From NCBI GenBank assembly GCA_015832175.1, contig WJXW01000007.1, positions 124,001-188,000 of the forward strand: a stretch of 64,000 nucleotides of DNA, read 5' to 3'. Origin of the DNA: Paraphaeosphaeria minitans (taxonomy: Eukaryota; Ascomycota; Dothideomycetes; Pleosporales; Didymosphaeriaceae). This document shows, piece after piece, positions 10,991-22,017 of the stretch. Position 1 is the stretch's first letter. Each line of letters opens with the position of its first letter. A model generated the notes under the pieces. That model was not told the DNA's origin. It saw only the letters and a program-made list of their open reading frames with translations, and searched no databases. Position numbers and translations under genes: made by a program.

Positions 10991-11982
10991 GCAACCCCGG
11001 CAGCTTCCACCAATCACAATTCCAATGTTTCTCTCGCTTGGATGATCACACCCATTCCGACCACCATGGCGCCATGTGTTTCGGCTCAGCGACAAGCAGC
11101 CTCCGAGCCCAGCGCCCAAATGCAGGGTGGCCAAACTGGCATTCTACAATCGAGCTTACCGAACATTAACCGCAAACCCGCAACAACGATTTGTCGCTCG
11201 CTTTACCGAGATTTGGTGTACCACGAGTCGACGGGCCCAATGTCTTAGCTCGGCATACTCATTCCGGTCGATCTCGCTCAATATTAAAAAAAGCATGCAG
11301 AGTCGATTTGGCTCGTTCCGTGTGCACTTGAACGATGGCGTTTCCTGCTGAACGCTTGCTATCCTACATCCCATCTCTCCATGCATCCTTGTTTGCTGTT
11401 TTGTTTTTGTCAAGTCACGAATTATGTCGCATTGTATACCCTGTTCTTCCTTCGAAGTCGCTGTATTCGCTAGTCTCGCCTCTGTTATTTTGTTTACCTG
11501 CAATTGAGCGTTCCTGGTTTGTTCTACTACCCCGCAAGCCTCGGAGCTGCTGAAAGAACAGCCGCTCCTGTTCTTTGTTCCGCGGATAATCTCCTCTGCG
11601 AGCCTGTCACTCGCGAATCTACCAACTCAATAATATAATTTGACCGGTGTCTCGTATACTAATAGGAGGCTGACCTGCTGTCTCGCGACCTTCACCATGT
11701 GACCGTGCACAGCCCGCCTACAGTGGAGGACTGTAAGGGCCACGCAACTCATACTTCGACGACAAAACCTGCTCCTCCTCCTCCACCACCATCGCAAACA
11801 GCCAGCGGAGTCAGCATAGATCCCGTCGGAGCGAAGAGAGCCTTCCGACAAGAGAATCTCCGGTCTGCTCGCCAGCAACGCCACGGTAACTTCACCATCC
11901 ATCTTGCGCGCTCACCTCCAAGAGCACATCGCTCACCGTCACGACAGCGCGACCGCGCTCAGCACACCTCACCCCGGGAGCT
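10991..11982. other. Intergenic / long leader of the small MGC protein
   Basis: No convincing gene. The plus-strand frame from 11699 is Pro/Arg/Thr-rich and lacks any domain. The stretch before 11983 reads like a transcribed leader. Confidence 0.45.
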
Positions 11983-12195
11983 ATGGGCTGCTTCAACAGC
12001 AAGCCGTCGTCGACTGACCCCGACGATCGTGCCAGATACTACCCCGGCGTGGTCGCTGGAGACGCTGGCGGAGCAACAAGTCACGGACACCACGCTACCG
12101 CGGGTGGCGGACATGGTCACCATACACACGCGGGCGATGGAGGGGGCGGGTTTGGAGGGGATGGCGGCGGCGGGGGTGGGGGAGGAGGGGGCTGA
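11983..12195 (+). CDS. Small Gly/His-rich protein with N-terminal acylation signal
   Basis: 70-aa ORF starting MGCFNSKPSS. Gly2 and Cys3 followed by Ser6 fit the consensus for N-myristoylation plus palmitoylation, so membrane anchoring is likely. The rest is low complexity: a His-rich centre (HGHHATAGGGHGHH) and a run of ten glycines at the C-terminus. There is no signal peptide or membrane span. The ATG context GGAGCTATGGGC is acceptable. Function is unknown; the His-rich part could bind metal. The short length and low-complexity tail make a chance ORF possible, but the textbook lipidation start argues for a real gene. Confidence 0.55.
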   Translation: MGCFNSKPSSTDPDDRARYYPGVVAGDAGGATSHGHHATAGGGHGHHTHAGDGGGGFGGDGGGGGGGGGG

Positions 12196-13130
12196 TGTCC
12201 AGGCTGCACGTGAGGTGCATATCTATCGCCTCAGTGTCTACATCTGTATCTGCACCTGTACCTGTACCTGTACCTATTTGCATCCGCAATACCACAGACC
12301 AGCGCAGCAAAACCACAAGCCCCAAACACACGCTTACCCGCGGCCCATGGTATCGCATCCAGCGCATTCCGCCCAAGAGTGCCCACATCGCGCTGGATGC
12401 ATCGCGTTCCCGTGACACGGGCGGTCGAACGGCTGCCGACCTACCTACCTACCCAACCTAGATAGCGTTCCCACGTTCTCGCTTTGCGCCGTTGGTTGGT
12501 TGCGTGGTCGTAGGTCCTCGAACCGTAGGGTAAGGTACCTAGGGTAGGCACCAGTTTTCACGGGGATCTCGCTTTGCGGGGATGGCTGGTGCGGGGCGCC
12601 ATCTTAGGTAGGTACCGGTAGGCATCTACCTACGGTACGGTACGGTACGGTACGGTGCGGTGCGGTGCGGTGCGGTGCGAGGACCGGGGCAGCCGTCTTT
12701 CGGCGCGTACAACGCCCTCGCCTACCTACGGGACGCGTTCGCCGCAGGGGCATGGGCATGCGGCAGCTGGCGGTTGGTTTCTATATCCAGGGCAGGGAAC
12801 AAATGGGAGGCGTGGGAGAGGTTGTCTTGTTTGTGGGGAAGAGAGCGTGGGCATTTGATAGCGTCTGGTATACCGTCATGATCCATAGTCAGCGAGCACG
12901 CCAGCAACACCAACGCCAATAGAAGAGTGTGTTTGCAATCGTTCATTGATCATATCTCATTCTATTCGTAAGTGGACATGGCAGAGACTCCGTCTGTGCT
13001 GTCAAAGATCCGGCCCGGCCTTTCACCGTGTATTACATATCTAGCCACCACACTCTTGAAAGGGGTTGTTTTTGAAAGTAATCAGCTGCTCCCCTTGAGG
13101 CTACGAGCAATCGCCTCACAAGCGGGGCCT
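12196..13130. other. Repeat-rich intergenic DNA
   Basis: Contains TACC and TAGG tracts (around 12440-12470 and 12530-12625) and the GGTAC/GGTGC array at 12631-12679. No gene seen on either strand. Confidence 0.55.
12631..12679. repeat. Pentanucleotide array, GGTAC changing to GGTGC
   Basis: About five TACGG units followed by five TGCGG units in register: a single A-to-G difference spread along half the array. Confidence 0.85.
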
Positions 13131-14315
13131 TCATGCACCTTGCACCTTCTTCACGACCGCCACAACGCGCTCGTACAGCGGGTGGTCCTTGTCCAGGCCG
13201 GTGATGTGCGATGCGGCATCCTCGGCCGACTTCTCCTTGAGGATCTTGGCGAGCTCGACGGACTCCTCGTCACCTTCGACGTTCTGGAAGCGGAAGGCCT
13301 GCTCGGCGGCGCCAAGAAGCGCGTCGACTGGGAGATCCATCTCGGCGAGCTGGGCGGCGGGGCCGATGAAGCGCTCCTTGCGGGAGAGCTTGCGGAGCGG
13401 GGCACGGCCGACACGCTCCACGTTGTCCTTGAGGGTGGGGTTGGAGATGCGCGAGATGATAGTCTCGACGTACTTGTCCTGCTCGTCCTGGGAGATGCCG
13501 TGCTTCTTAACGATGAGTGCAGCCGTCTCCTTGACGGCCGCACGCACCGTGTCGTGGAGCTTCTGGTCCGTCAGGACCTCGTGGATGTAGGGGATCTTGG
13601 CCTGGTGGCCGTAGTAGGCAGCAGTTGCGTGGGAGGTGTTGACGGTGAAGAGCTTGCGCTCAATGTAAGGCTCGAGGTCGTCAACGTAGTGGATGCCCTC
13701 GATGGCGGGCTTGTTGCCGCCGTTCTCAAAGGGCTTCTGCTCGACGCACCACTCGTAAAACTTCTCAATCTTGACGTTCAGGCCGGCACCCTCGTCCTGC
13801 TGGGGCACAATCCGGTCAATAGCCGAGTTGGCATAGCGGGCACGCTTCTCGATGGTGTTGAGCGTCTCTGCGTTGAGCTTGTCCTTGATGTAGGTCTCTA
13901 TGTGGCCCTTCCATGCGGTTGTGGCGTTGATCATGTTCTCGCAGGCAATGACAGCGAGCGGGGGCAGGTCGGAGGAGCGGGCCTCGATGGCCTTGGCCAC
14001 GGGCTCGGCGACGAACTTGAGGATGTTGGGGCCGACGGCGCAGGTGACGACCTCGGCGGTCGCAATCTCGTTGACGACCTCGGGCATGTTGTACTTTGAG
14101 TTGATGGCGCGGTAGTTGTCGATGGTGAAGGATCGCTGGCCGTCGGCGCCAATCTCGGTGACGGTGTACGACTTTGCGTCGTTGAGGGAGTTGATGATGG
14201 CGTCCATGACGTCGACGAAGACGACCTCGTAGCCGGAGTTGTGGAGGAACTCGGCGACGAAGCCACGGCCGATGTTGCCGCCGCCGAAGTGGACTGCCTT
14301 CTTGGTGGGAGCCAT
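13131..14315 (-). CDS. mpdA: Mannitol-1-phosphate 5-dehydrogenase
   Basis: Single exon, 394 aa, the usual length for the family. It interconverts fructose 6-phosphate and mannitol 1-phosphate with NAD(H) in the cytosol, the reductive arm of fungal mannitol metabolism (EC 1.1.1.17). The N-terminal Rossmann motif is at residues 7-18 ([12 protein letters not shown]). [13 protein letters not shown] follows a conserved PPLAVIACE strand. The catalytic-domain stretch [17 protein letters not shown] and the helix block [16 protein letters not shown] are characteristic of polyol-specific long-chain dehydrogenases. The ATG at 14315 is preceded on the minus strand by a CT-rich tract, typical of a strongly expressed fungal gene. 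The long open frame on the opposite strand is a by-product of codon usage. The symbol is by homology. Confidence 0.96.
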   Translation of the reverse strand: MAPTKKAVHFGGGNIGRGFVAEFLHNSGYEVVFVDVMDAIINSLNDAKSYTVTEIGADGQRSFTIDNYRAINSKYNMPEVVNEIATAEVVTCAVGPNILKFVAEPVAKAIEARSSDLPPLAVIACENMINATTAWKGHIETYIKDKLNAETLNTIEKRARYANSAIDRIVPQQDEGAGLNVKIEKFYEWCVEQKPFENGGNKPAIEGIHYVDDLEPYIERKLFTVNTSHATAAYYGHQAKIPYIHEVLTDQKLHDTVRAAVKETAALIVKKHGISQDEQDKYVETIISRISNPTLKDNVERVGRAPLRKLSRKERFIGPAAQLAEMDLPVDALLGAAEQAFRFQNVEGDEESVELAKILKEKSAEDAASHITGLDKDHPLYERVVAVVKKVQGA

Positions 14316-14382
14316 TGTGTCTGCCGTGTGTCAGCCAAGCGCGGCGTGGTAGGTGCCAGGGCCAGACGAACCTGGCAGTGTT

Positions 14383-14411
14383 GAGAGAGAGAGGGAGGGA
14401 GGAGGAGAGAG
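14383..14411 (-). promoter_or_regulatory. CT-rich tract upstream of mpdA
   Basis: Almost pure GA on the plus strand (CT on the coding strand), 70-95 bp upstream of the ATG. Such pyrimidine tracts often mark transcription start regions of highly expressed filamentous-fungal genes. Confidence 0.45.
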
Positions 14412-14424
14412 TTGTTTATGGGGC

Positions 14425-14480
14425 GCAGTGTGGTCGGCAAAGGTCAATTGGTGACGAGTCGCAGTGTGGTCGGCAAAGGT
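14425..14480. repeat. Perfect 20-bp direct repeat in the mpdA upstream region
   Basis: GCAGTGTGGTCGGCAAAGGT occurs at 14425-14444 and again at 14461-14480. The copies are identical and start 36 bp apart, about 110-165 bp upstream of the ATG. Confidence 0.85.
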
Positions 14481-14990
14481 ATAGTGAGGATAAGGAAGGC
14501 AAGGTGGAAAAATAAGAGGGGACGGGAGGCTTTATAGGCCAGACGCAGGTGAAGGCTTGGTGTGGAGGAACAGGCGTTGGCGGGGTACATGGGATATTGA
14601 CAGCGGGCAGGAGCGAGGGGCCGCGGGGGCAGGACGAACGGCACGACTGGGATGGATGTTGGTCACTTACGTTGCGAGCAGGTGTTCCTGGGCGGAGAGG
14701 GGCGGTGTGCTCTGGGGTGCATGCAGCAAGGCAGCAAGGCTGATGCCGATGAGAGGAATGGGCAATGTTGGGGATTGGGGTTTTGCAGGGAGGGGAGAGG
14801 AAGGGAAGGGAAGCGAAGCGAAGGGGGGCGCCGTGGTGAGCTCAGAGCTGTCGACAACAAAAGGCGAGGCCCGCGCTAGAGCGGTGACGTTGCAGTGCGG
14901 GCAGCGGCAGCAGGGGGCGCGGTCGGACGCGGCTTCCTTGTGTAATGCGAGAGGAGCGTGAGAGGCAGTCGCGATGCGTGTGACTGCCAG

Positions 14991-15066
14991 CGACTGCCCA
15001 CTAGACATCAATGCGACTGCCCCCTAGACATCCATTGCGACTGCCTACTAGACATCCATTGCGACT
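14991..15066. repeat. About 24-bp tandem array
   Basis: Three to four copies of GCGACTGCC-xx-CTAGACATCCATT with small changes. The half-unit CCATTGCGACT is shared with the neighbouring 23-bp array. Confidence 0.75.
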
Positions 15067-15110
15067 TGGCGCCTGTGACTGTGGAAGGAGCAATGGCCAG
15101 GTACTGTCTA

Positions 15111-15260
15111 TTGCGACTTGGTGATGTTGTCCATTACGACTCGGTGATACTGTCCATTGCGACTCGGTGATGCTATCCATTGCGACTCGGTGATGCTATC
15201 CATTGCGACTCGGTGATGCTATCCATTGCGACTCGGTGATGCTATCCATTGCAACTTGGT
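15111..15260. repeat. 23-bp tandem array, about 6.5 copies
   Basis: Unit TTGCGACTCGGTGATGCTAT plus CCA, starting at 15111, 15134, 15157, 15180, 15203, 15226 and 15249. Inner copies are identical; the outer ones are diverged. Confidence 0.9.
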
Positions 15261-15834
15261 GCGTGCTACCGAGACGCTACAGCGGTTGTAGTCTGTTTGG
15301 GTCAGATATCGATGCAAACACAGCCCCTCCTTGGCCTTTCCCCCCACCATCGCCCGTTCCTTTTGATTAATCGCTCATGCCTGCAGCCCAACGGCGCCCA
15401 TTCCTCGGCCGTCAAGGCACCCACACGGCCGCCCGCCCCGTCCAGGCCAGAGTGAAACCATCTGCTTCTCCCAATGCCTACCTAGTAGATAGCTACCTAC
15501 TGTGTCGCGGGGGCATGTAGGTACCTAGTTAGTAGATGGCTACTGTGTCGCGGGAGCCCATGTACTGCGACGTCATTCCGACCTTTTAGCTCCCCAATGG
15601 TTTCCGCAGCCGCAGACTAGATAGACCCACCAAACGCACCAGACACTGCGCAATCAGAGTCTGCCTTCCGATTGGTGGCATGCGATCCGATTGTTGTTTC
15701 TGCCATCATCGTCGTGTTTCTGCCATCATCTCCGTGTTTCTGCCATCATCTCCGTGTTTCTGTCCATTCTCTCACCGCCACCGAACAACAACTTCAACAC
15801 CCCCACCGTCTCCTCTCCCTACGCACGACGCCCG

Positions 15835-17698
15835 CTACGCATGAATCGCCTGCTGAACATGCGGGTATACGCCAATCATCTGCTGGTACAGGTCTGCATG
15901 GTCCCGCATCAGCACCTCCGGGTCCCAAGCCATCGCGACGAACAACGTGTCCAACCCGCTGCTCAGCGGCGTGGTGAAGATTTGACAGATTTGCAGGCCG
16001 ATGACGAATGCGAACGCGACCACGACCGGCGTGTACGCCCCCGTGCTGTTGTAGGCCGGCGACGTGAACAGCAGGTAGAGATATGCGAGCAGCGCACACG
16101 AGTACCCCACGAACATGGCTCCCATGCTCAGCACCGGTCCGATGAGGCATTCGTTGACGAGCGCGTCGATACCGCGGTCTTTGATCATCCTTGGTCGCGT
16201 TAGCACCTGCAAAACATGCCCAACCCAGACGGGGCCCAGACGGGGCCGACACTTACTTCCACGTGTCCTTGGCTGCTGCAATGTACGACTTGCCGTACAG
16301 AGCAATGTACGAGAACGCGTAGCGATTTAGGAATTGCACCGCCCAGTCCAGCATCCCAATCAGACACTGCAGGCAGCAGAAGATGACCGCTCCGACAATG
16401 TTGCCGTCTTGCGATGCGCTGTTCTGTGCGGCCGAGCAGATCTGCCGCAGCATCTGGATAATGGCCACGATGAGACTCCCGAGGCTGATGCTGCCGAAGC
16501 TGTACGTAAGGGATCGCTTGAGCGCACCGCGGGTGGCTCCCTTGGGGAACTGGTTCTTGTTGAAATACCACGAGCCGTACACGCCTGAGATCGTAACGTG
16601 GATGGTGTTCTTGAGCCACCTATCCCGCTGTTAGCAGTGTCGCCTTTGAGATCCGGACATGTGACCTACTCAGAGATCCAGTACATCGCGAACGTAACAA
16701 AGACGAGCAGCCCGATCACTTTGGCTGAGCTACAACCTCCAGCACCAGTGTTGCACGCCGGGTTCCTTCCTGGTTCGTATTTGACGTACACGGCTGTCAA
16801 CGTGACGGAATACCATGCTGCGAACGCGGCGGCGAGGATGCCTCCAATGAGAGAAACAACGTAGACGTGGCCAAACTTCTTGGACACATCGATGGTCGTC
16901 TTGAGCATGAGCACCGAGAACGGAATGCGCGGGATCCAGCTGATGAAGCAGAAGACGTAGAAGACGGAGAAGATGAGAAATACAATGCCGCCGGACCAGT
17001 ACTTCCGCGAGAGCATGTAGATGGCAGTAACAAAACCGAAGACGATGTTCAGAATGCCCGTAATCCCTGTCCGATATCAGTACTTCGCTGTCCTATGCGC
17101 TTCCAACATGCAACATACAGATGAATTGCTTGGTGAACGCGCGCGCGCACCACATGTAGGCATAGCTGAGAATCGACGCCTGCGCATCACGTCAGCGCGT
17201 GAGTACGAGTGAGAAGGATATTGCGCCCATCGAACGGACTCACCATAACCAGAACAAACGCGAACAGGATGATCGTGTTGCTGTCCAACCCGAACGTGTT
17301 CCTGCTCCCGTAGATTCCACCGTTGAAGTCGATCGTCTCCGAATAGCCATGGATCACGATGCCCGAGACCGCCGTGTAGCCTAGGAAAACTGCGATGAGC
17401 TGCGCATGTTAGCGACTCTTCTGACGTGGAATCGGATCCTGCGCGCGCGTACCAAAAGGCCGGCCCAAATGTCGTTGAACCTAGGTTTTTCAATCTTGAA
17501 CGCCTGGTCGAAAGTGGGCTTCTCTGCTCCCCACTGCTGCCCGTTGGGCGGTGGAGGGCCAGACGGCGGGCCGTACTTTGCATTGTTGTCGTACTGCGGA
17601 GGCTGCTGTGGGTAGCCTGCCGGTTCTTGCATCTGGTAATAGTTGCTGTGCTGGGGCGCGCCATTGTAGTAGTCCGAGGCCTCTCCTCGGTGGGCCAT
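15835..17698 (-). CDS. PNS1: Choline transporter-like (CTL/PNS1 family) membrane protein
   Basis: Six exons read on the minus strand: 17698-17453, 17399-17244, 17179-17119, 17066-16670, 16619-16257 and 16189-15835. All five introns have GT..AG ends and fit phase, giving 525 aa. The N-terminal 75 residues are a Pro/Gln/Tyr-rich cytosolic tail (QMQEPAGYPQQPPQY). About ten hydrophobic spans follow, for example IYMLSRKYWSGGIVFLIFSV, VVSLIGGILAAAFAAWYSV and VIGLLVFVTFAMYWISEW. The block WLKNTIHVTISGVYGSWYF and later SFGSISLGSLIVAIIQMLR are typical of the CTL domain, as is the cysteine-containing AVIFCCLQCLIGMLDWAVQF. The end MIGVYPHVQQAIHA is cytosolic. Yeast Pns1 sits in the plasma membrane but has no proven choline transport, so the substrate remains open. 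Confidence 0.93.
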
Positions 17699-18643
17699 GA
17701 TTGCAGGCGAACACGGCGCAGCGCAGCGCAGAGTCGACTGTATTTGGAGGTCGAAGGGAGCTGTGGCAAGTCGCTCTTGGAAAAAGATTCCCTTGCGGCG
17801 GTGACAGATGGGTGATGCGCGCGCCTCAGCTGGCTCTATTTAGTGGGCCCCGATGTAGACGTCACCGGGCGCGAGGGCTAGCCGTGTGGTTCGTTCTCCG
17901 CTTGTTGATCACCCGCATTCGTGGGACTGCGTGCGCATGTGCTTTGTTGTCTGCCAAGCTGCGGAGGAGGACGAGGCAGATGCGAAGATGGATTATTGAT
18001 GCTGGGAGCAGGTGGGCGGCACATTCCAGATAAACAATACATTTGAGGCGGGTGGAGTCGGTCCTGTGGCGCATTGCTGCTGTGGCGCGTTGCTGTGGCG
18101 CTTGCGATGCGATGCGACGCTTATCCCTTCAAACCTTGGCTGGGCGAGTGCAGCTCCTTGGACGGCATCACTTCCGTGCCGGAACCCGTCTTGGGCACCG
18201 CGCATACTCTGCGCTGCTTACCTGGTCGATGGAGTAGTATACACAGTAGGTACCGGTAGGGTAGGAGCGTAGAGCATTGTGTAAGTCACGGAAACACCAA
18301 AAGTGAGTACATACGGTAGGTATCCCATAGGCTATCCAACACCGCAGGCAACCCAACTTTCCAAATAATACGCTGGCTATTATCGACTTCAACCCTCGCC
18401 GAACGCCCGCTGTAAAATCTCGGAGGGCGCATAGCGTGCACCTCACCGTAATTGCACCCCTGTACAGCACACGTACGATACATATGAGTCACCGAGTTGC
18501 TGACCGTTGCATGTTGCGTGTTGCGTCTTCAGGCATCCATCCTGTGATATCAAAACTCATACATACAGTAGGGAACATTGCATGCCGAAGCATATGCAGA
18601 GCTACTCCAAGTTGACTACTCTTTCGACTATTTCTCACACATT
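17699..18643. other. Divergent intergenic region (PNS1-like / methyltransferase)
   Basis: Shared upstream region of two divergently transcribed genes. No repeats beyond short GGTAGG tracts near 18245-18265. A 5' exon of the methyltransferase may lie in its right part. Confidence 0.45.
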
Positions 18644-19501
18644 ATGAACGAGCCAATGCCGCTCCATGAACAAGCACAGAGGTACGGTCTCCTACCTTCG
18701 CAGCACGAGCACCGAGTCAAACTCTTGCGTGAGATGAACATCCACGACGGTGACAGCATACTGGAGATTGGATGCGGCCAAGGCGATTGCACTGCCGCGC
18801 TCGCATTGCTCTATCCCAGCTCGCGCATCACCGCCATCGACCCAGCGCCATCGGACTACGGAGGCCCAGAAACTTTAGGCCAGGCGCAGACACGCATCAA
18901 GACGTATGACATCGGGAGTCGCATCGACTTTGTCCAGGCTGCACCCGTAGCGCATCTGAGCAACGTGGAGGACGGCGCGTACGATGTCGCACTCATGTGT
19001 CACTCGCTCTGGTACTTCGCCAACAGCGCGGAGGTGGTTTCCACAATGGAAGCGCTCAAGGGCAAGGCAGAGAAGCTGTGCATCGCGGAATGGGCATTGA
19101 AGAGCGACAGCCGCGAAGGCGATGTCCACGTTCAGGTTGCTTTCGCGAGGGCGACGTGCGAGGCGCATGTCCCGGATACGACGCAGAATATCCGGTCGCT
19201 GCTATCGCCGGGTCGGATCAAGCAATGCGCTCTGGAATCGGGGTGGGCGTTGCAGCGGGAAATGTCCATGCCTTCGAGTCCTCGACTTGAAGATGCCAAG
19301 TGGGAACTCGATATGCTTCTCGGCACGAAGTTTGGCAACGAACGTTTGTTTATGAAGAGGGTGAAAGAGCACGTTCAGGAAGAGCGGATTCACTTGGTGC
19401 TCGAGGGTATGCTCGAGAGCGTGAAGAACAGTGTTGAGGCAATCGGTGGAGAAGAGCATGTCAGATGTATGGATGTGTGGATTGGCTCGTTTGCACGGTA
19501 G
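18644..19501 (+). CDS. SAM-dependent class I methyltransferase
   Basis: 286 aa from the first in-frame ATG (MNEPMPLHEQAQRYGLLPSQ). The core has motif I, ILEIGCGQGDCTAALALLYP; an acidic loop after strand 2, ITAIDPAP; and motif post-II/III, YDVALMCHSLWYF. This is the class I Rossmann fold binding S-adenosylmethionine. The substrate cannot be told. The same frame stays open upstream to 18572 with a sensible sequence (YAELLQVDYSFDYFSHI) but no ATG. The true N-terminus may therefore lie in an upstream exon whose acceptor is near 18571; I could not fix it. The C-terminal third is helical (VKEHVQEERIHLVLEGMLES) and does not identify a subfamily. Confidence 0.8.
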   Translation: MNEPMPLHEQAQRYGLLPSQHEHRVKLLREMNIHDGDSILEIGCGQGDCTAALALLYPSSRITAIDPAPSDYGGPETLGQAQTRIKTYDIGSRIDFVQAAPVAHLSNVEDGAYDVALMCHSLWYFANSAEVVSTMEALKGKAEKLCIAEWALKSDSREGDVHVQVAFARATCEAHVPDTTQNIRSLLSPGRIKQCALESGWALQREMSMPSSPRLEDAKWELDMLLGTKFGNERLFMKRVKEHVQEERIHLVLEGMLESVKNSVEAIGGEEHVRCMDVWIGSFAR

Positions 19502-22017
19502 TAGACGTGATGTTATGTTGCTCGGAGATATTGATTCGTGAATATAGGACTGCTGCGGTAGGTACAAAGCTATGGGCAGGGGAACCGATCATCACTATTT
19601 TCTTCTCTTCCAGTATCCTCCTCAGGTACATGGACATCTGTGGAAACAAGGGTCCATGGTATATAGATCATCTATCGCGTTCGTGTGATAGAGTTCTCTT
19701 TTGCACATGCGCCTGCACGCCACAACATCACATCTCACCATCACAAGACCTGCAACCAAGTCCCCAGCGAATACAAATCCACGAGACCAAGTGAGCGACG
19801 GAAAGTCCGTCCCGCGTTCCAGAGAACCACATACTCTACGGTCCAAATCGGCTTCCGAGTGATGGCTCTGAGCGACCGTTCGCTCCGCTATCCTTTACAC
19901 TTTTCCTAACAGCAACGCACATCAAACTCAACCCTTCGCCATCACCACGATCGTCATCCTCGTCGTCGTCATCATCAGCGCAGTAGTCGTGTACACCGCC
20001 CAAAAGCACAGCTGCGACCGCGGCCTCGTCAAGCAGGGCAAATCCAGCTCGGTAAAAGAAAGAGTTAGACATCGGAAAGCAACGCGGCAAACCCGCCATA
20101 TCTCGGCGCTAGTGTGCCAACCCGCCAACAGCCTCAGACGCTGTACGCAGTACGCATCGAACAAACAGTCTCGACGGAAACCAGGGGCGCATCCTCAACG
20201 AGACCAACAGCCGTTCTACCCACCGTACCCTCCGCACTGCACTCGTTCGCCCAGCGATTTGTACTCGGAGGGCTACCCAGCGCGGTCGCAAGCATGTACC
20301 AGGGACACGGTAGTGCCATTAGCCACGACAGCAACGACGACGACGGCCTTGCATCGCGCCGTGAAATATGCGCCATCGGCCTACCATGTGCGCCTAAGCT
20401 TGCGCACGTGGCTGGCAGAATACCTAAGTATCCTCAACACGGAGGTGATTCTGTGCAGTAAGATGTTGGGTGTATCCCAGGTTCGAGTGGAGGCTCTGCG
20501 TCAGATCGTCCGTGACAACGACGCATGGATCAATCTCGTCTCTGGATGAGTCTTGGACGTGAGGGCATTAGTTTTTTCGAGGTTCCAGATGCTGTTCTGT
20601 CGTGACGGCCAAGTCTACGGTAGGTGAATGGTCACTATGCATGTGCATGGCGATGGTGGATCGCGAAGGGTGGCAGGGGTGTGTTGTTGGCAGTGCGTTC
20701 GTAGAGGGAGGAGATGCCTGTGGCTTGCATGGAGGTCGTGCCAACCGCACACATGCCTAGGCCTTGTCGAGATGATGGGCGTATGGTGGTGTCGAATGTT
20801 TCGCAGGTCGTCGTGTTGGGGGCAGCTTGATCCCCTGGGGCGGTCGTGGGCGCTAGCTATCTAGCCGTTTTAGTCCGTGTACAGAGTGGATTCGTGTCGG
20901 CGGAGGTCTCCTCCACATCCCTTTTCCTCGCCAACGTAACCGATGTTGATTGCACGAAAGATTGGCCGGAAGCATCTCGGTTCAAGCCCATTGCGATATC
21001 GCGAATGGCTGAAGGATCTGCGATCTGTATCTGCGTAGCAAAGACTGGCCTGGGCATCCCCCGGTTTCACATGTGCCGAGCGCAAACTAAAACTCTATCA
21101 TTCTGTCAAACCCTTGGTCCGCAACCTTCGGAGCGAACGCCATGCCCGTAGCGTACCCTCATCTCCCCCGGATAGATGACAGCTCGCTTCGACCGCGAAC
21201 ATGCCTCCACGTGGATCGGAGCGCTGTCATCTCAACAGTGAAAAGACTCGCCCCGCGAGCATACTCCTGGGAAAAGATTAATTGAATTGCAACCTCTTTG
21301 AGTTGCTTTGAGGAACCCCTTCTGCAAAGGAGGGACGATCCGGGAGGTATCGGCAGAGGCGATCTCACTAGCGAACCATACTTTGCGCAGATTGGCTACC
21401 ACTGTGATCTTCGTCTCGAAGTAGAACGCTTGGGAACGGTCAAGCACATCGTTGTCCTGTTGATCGTCAACTAGCCGCGAGGCAGAAGACTGCAAGAGGC
21501 GTATTTTGAACGGTTTCACGCACAACGTTGCCCAAAACGTCGTGAGTGGAGAGCTTGGGCGGCAACCCTATTGAAAGTAAGCCTGGCCCTAAGCCGGATA
21601 TCTTACCTTGCAACTATGCGGCCCATCTCCCCGCCAAACTCTAATCGACCAGCAACTGGATTTTCACATTGGCTCATCTACGCATTCTCGACAAGGGACG
21701 TCCAAGAAATGATCGCGATGTGAAAGGGTTGTACCTAGCATCTCCACCTCGGACACTTGAATAGGACCGACACGCTTGCCATGTTCATTGATCAGCCCAC
21801 AAACTCACGGTCTCGCCCCAAACGCGCTAGGGTATTTTTCGGATCTGCATGACAAGGGAGTTTGATCTGCATGCACATGCATGACAGTGGACACAATGGT
21901 CGAACCGCGTCGCGGATATTAACGTATTCCCAGCCCGCCTAGCATGCTCACTCTTCCTCAATCATCGTTCATCGTTCCCGTGATTGTTCACCCACCAGCA
22001 GTGCCACTGCAGTACCC
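19502..22017. other. Gene-poor stretch with one possible gene
   Basis: Apart from the candidate membrane-protein frame listed at 19914-20549 I see no supported gene. The right part is presumably the promoter of the Pth11-like gene. Confidence 0.4.
19914..20549 (+). CDS. Possible single-span membrane protein (incomplete model)
   Basis: The frame is open from 19872 and, after a plausible splice acceptor (CTAACAG, 19907-19913), encodes a strong membrane segment FAITTIVILVVVVIISAVVV. A polar tail containing QQPFYPPYPPHC follows, running to a stop at 20549. No ATG precedes the span in this frame, so a 5' exon must exist if the gene is real; I could not locate it. An intron starting at GTAAAAG (about 20052) may also shorten the tail. 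It is included because the hydrophobic span with its short basic/Cys flank looks coding. No family recognised. Confidence 0.3.
   Translation, partial: NAHQTQPFAITTIVILVVVIISAVVVYTAQKHSCDRGLVKQGKSSSVKERVRHRKATRQTRHISALVCQPANSLRRCTQYASNKQSRRKPGAHPQRDQQPFYPPYPPHCTRSPSDLYSEGYPARSQACTRDTVVPLATTATTTTALHRAVKYAPSAYHVRLSLRTWLAEYLSILNTEVILCSKMLGVSQVRVEALRQIVRDNDAWINLVSG

Larger units (their letters stand above)
14481..15834. other. Intergenic DNA with two minisatellites
   Basis: Upstream flank of mpdA and 3' flank of the PNS1-like gene. Apart from the two tandem arrays (14991-15066 and 15111-15260) and TAGG/TACC tracts near 15475-15540, I see nothing. ORFs here are purine-rich chance frames. Confidence 0.5.

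Noticed and set aside
11699..12415. 238-aa plus-strand frame
   Set aside because: Low-complexity Pro/Arg/Thr content with no domain; it overlaps the better-supported MGC micro-gene in another frame.
12972..14099. 375-aa open frame on the plus strand
   Set aside because: It lies antisense to the well-supported mannitol-1-phosphate dehydrogenase and has the Leu/Val/Asp/Gly-rich composition of a mirror frame.
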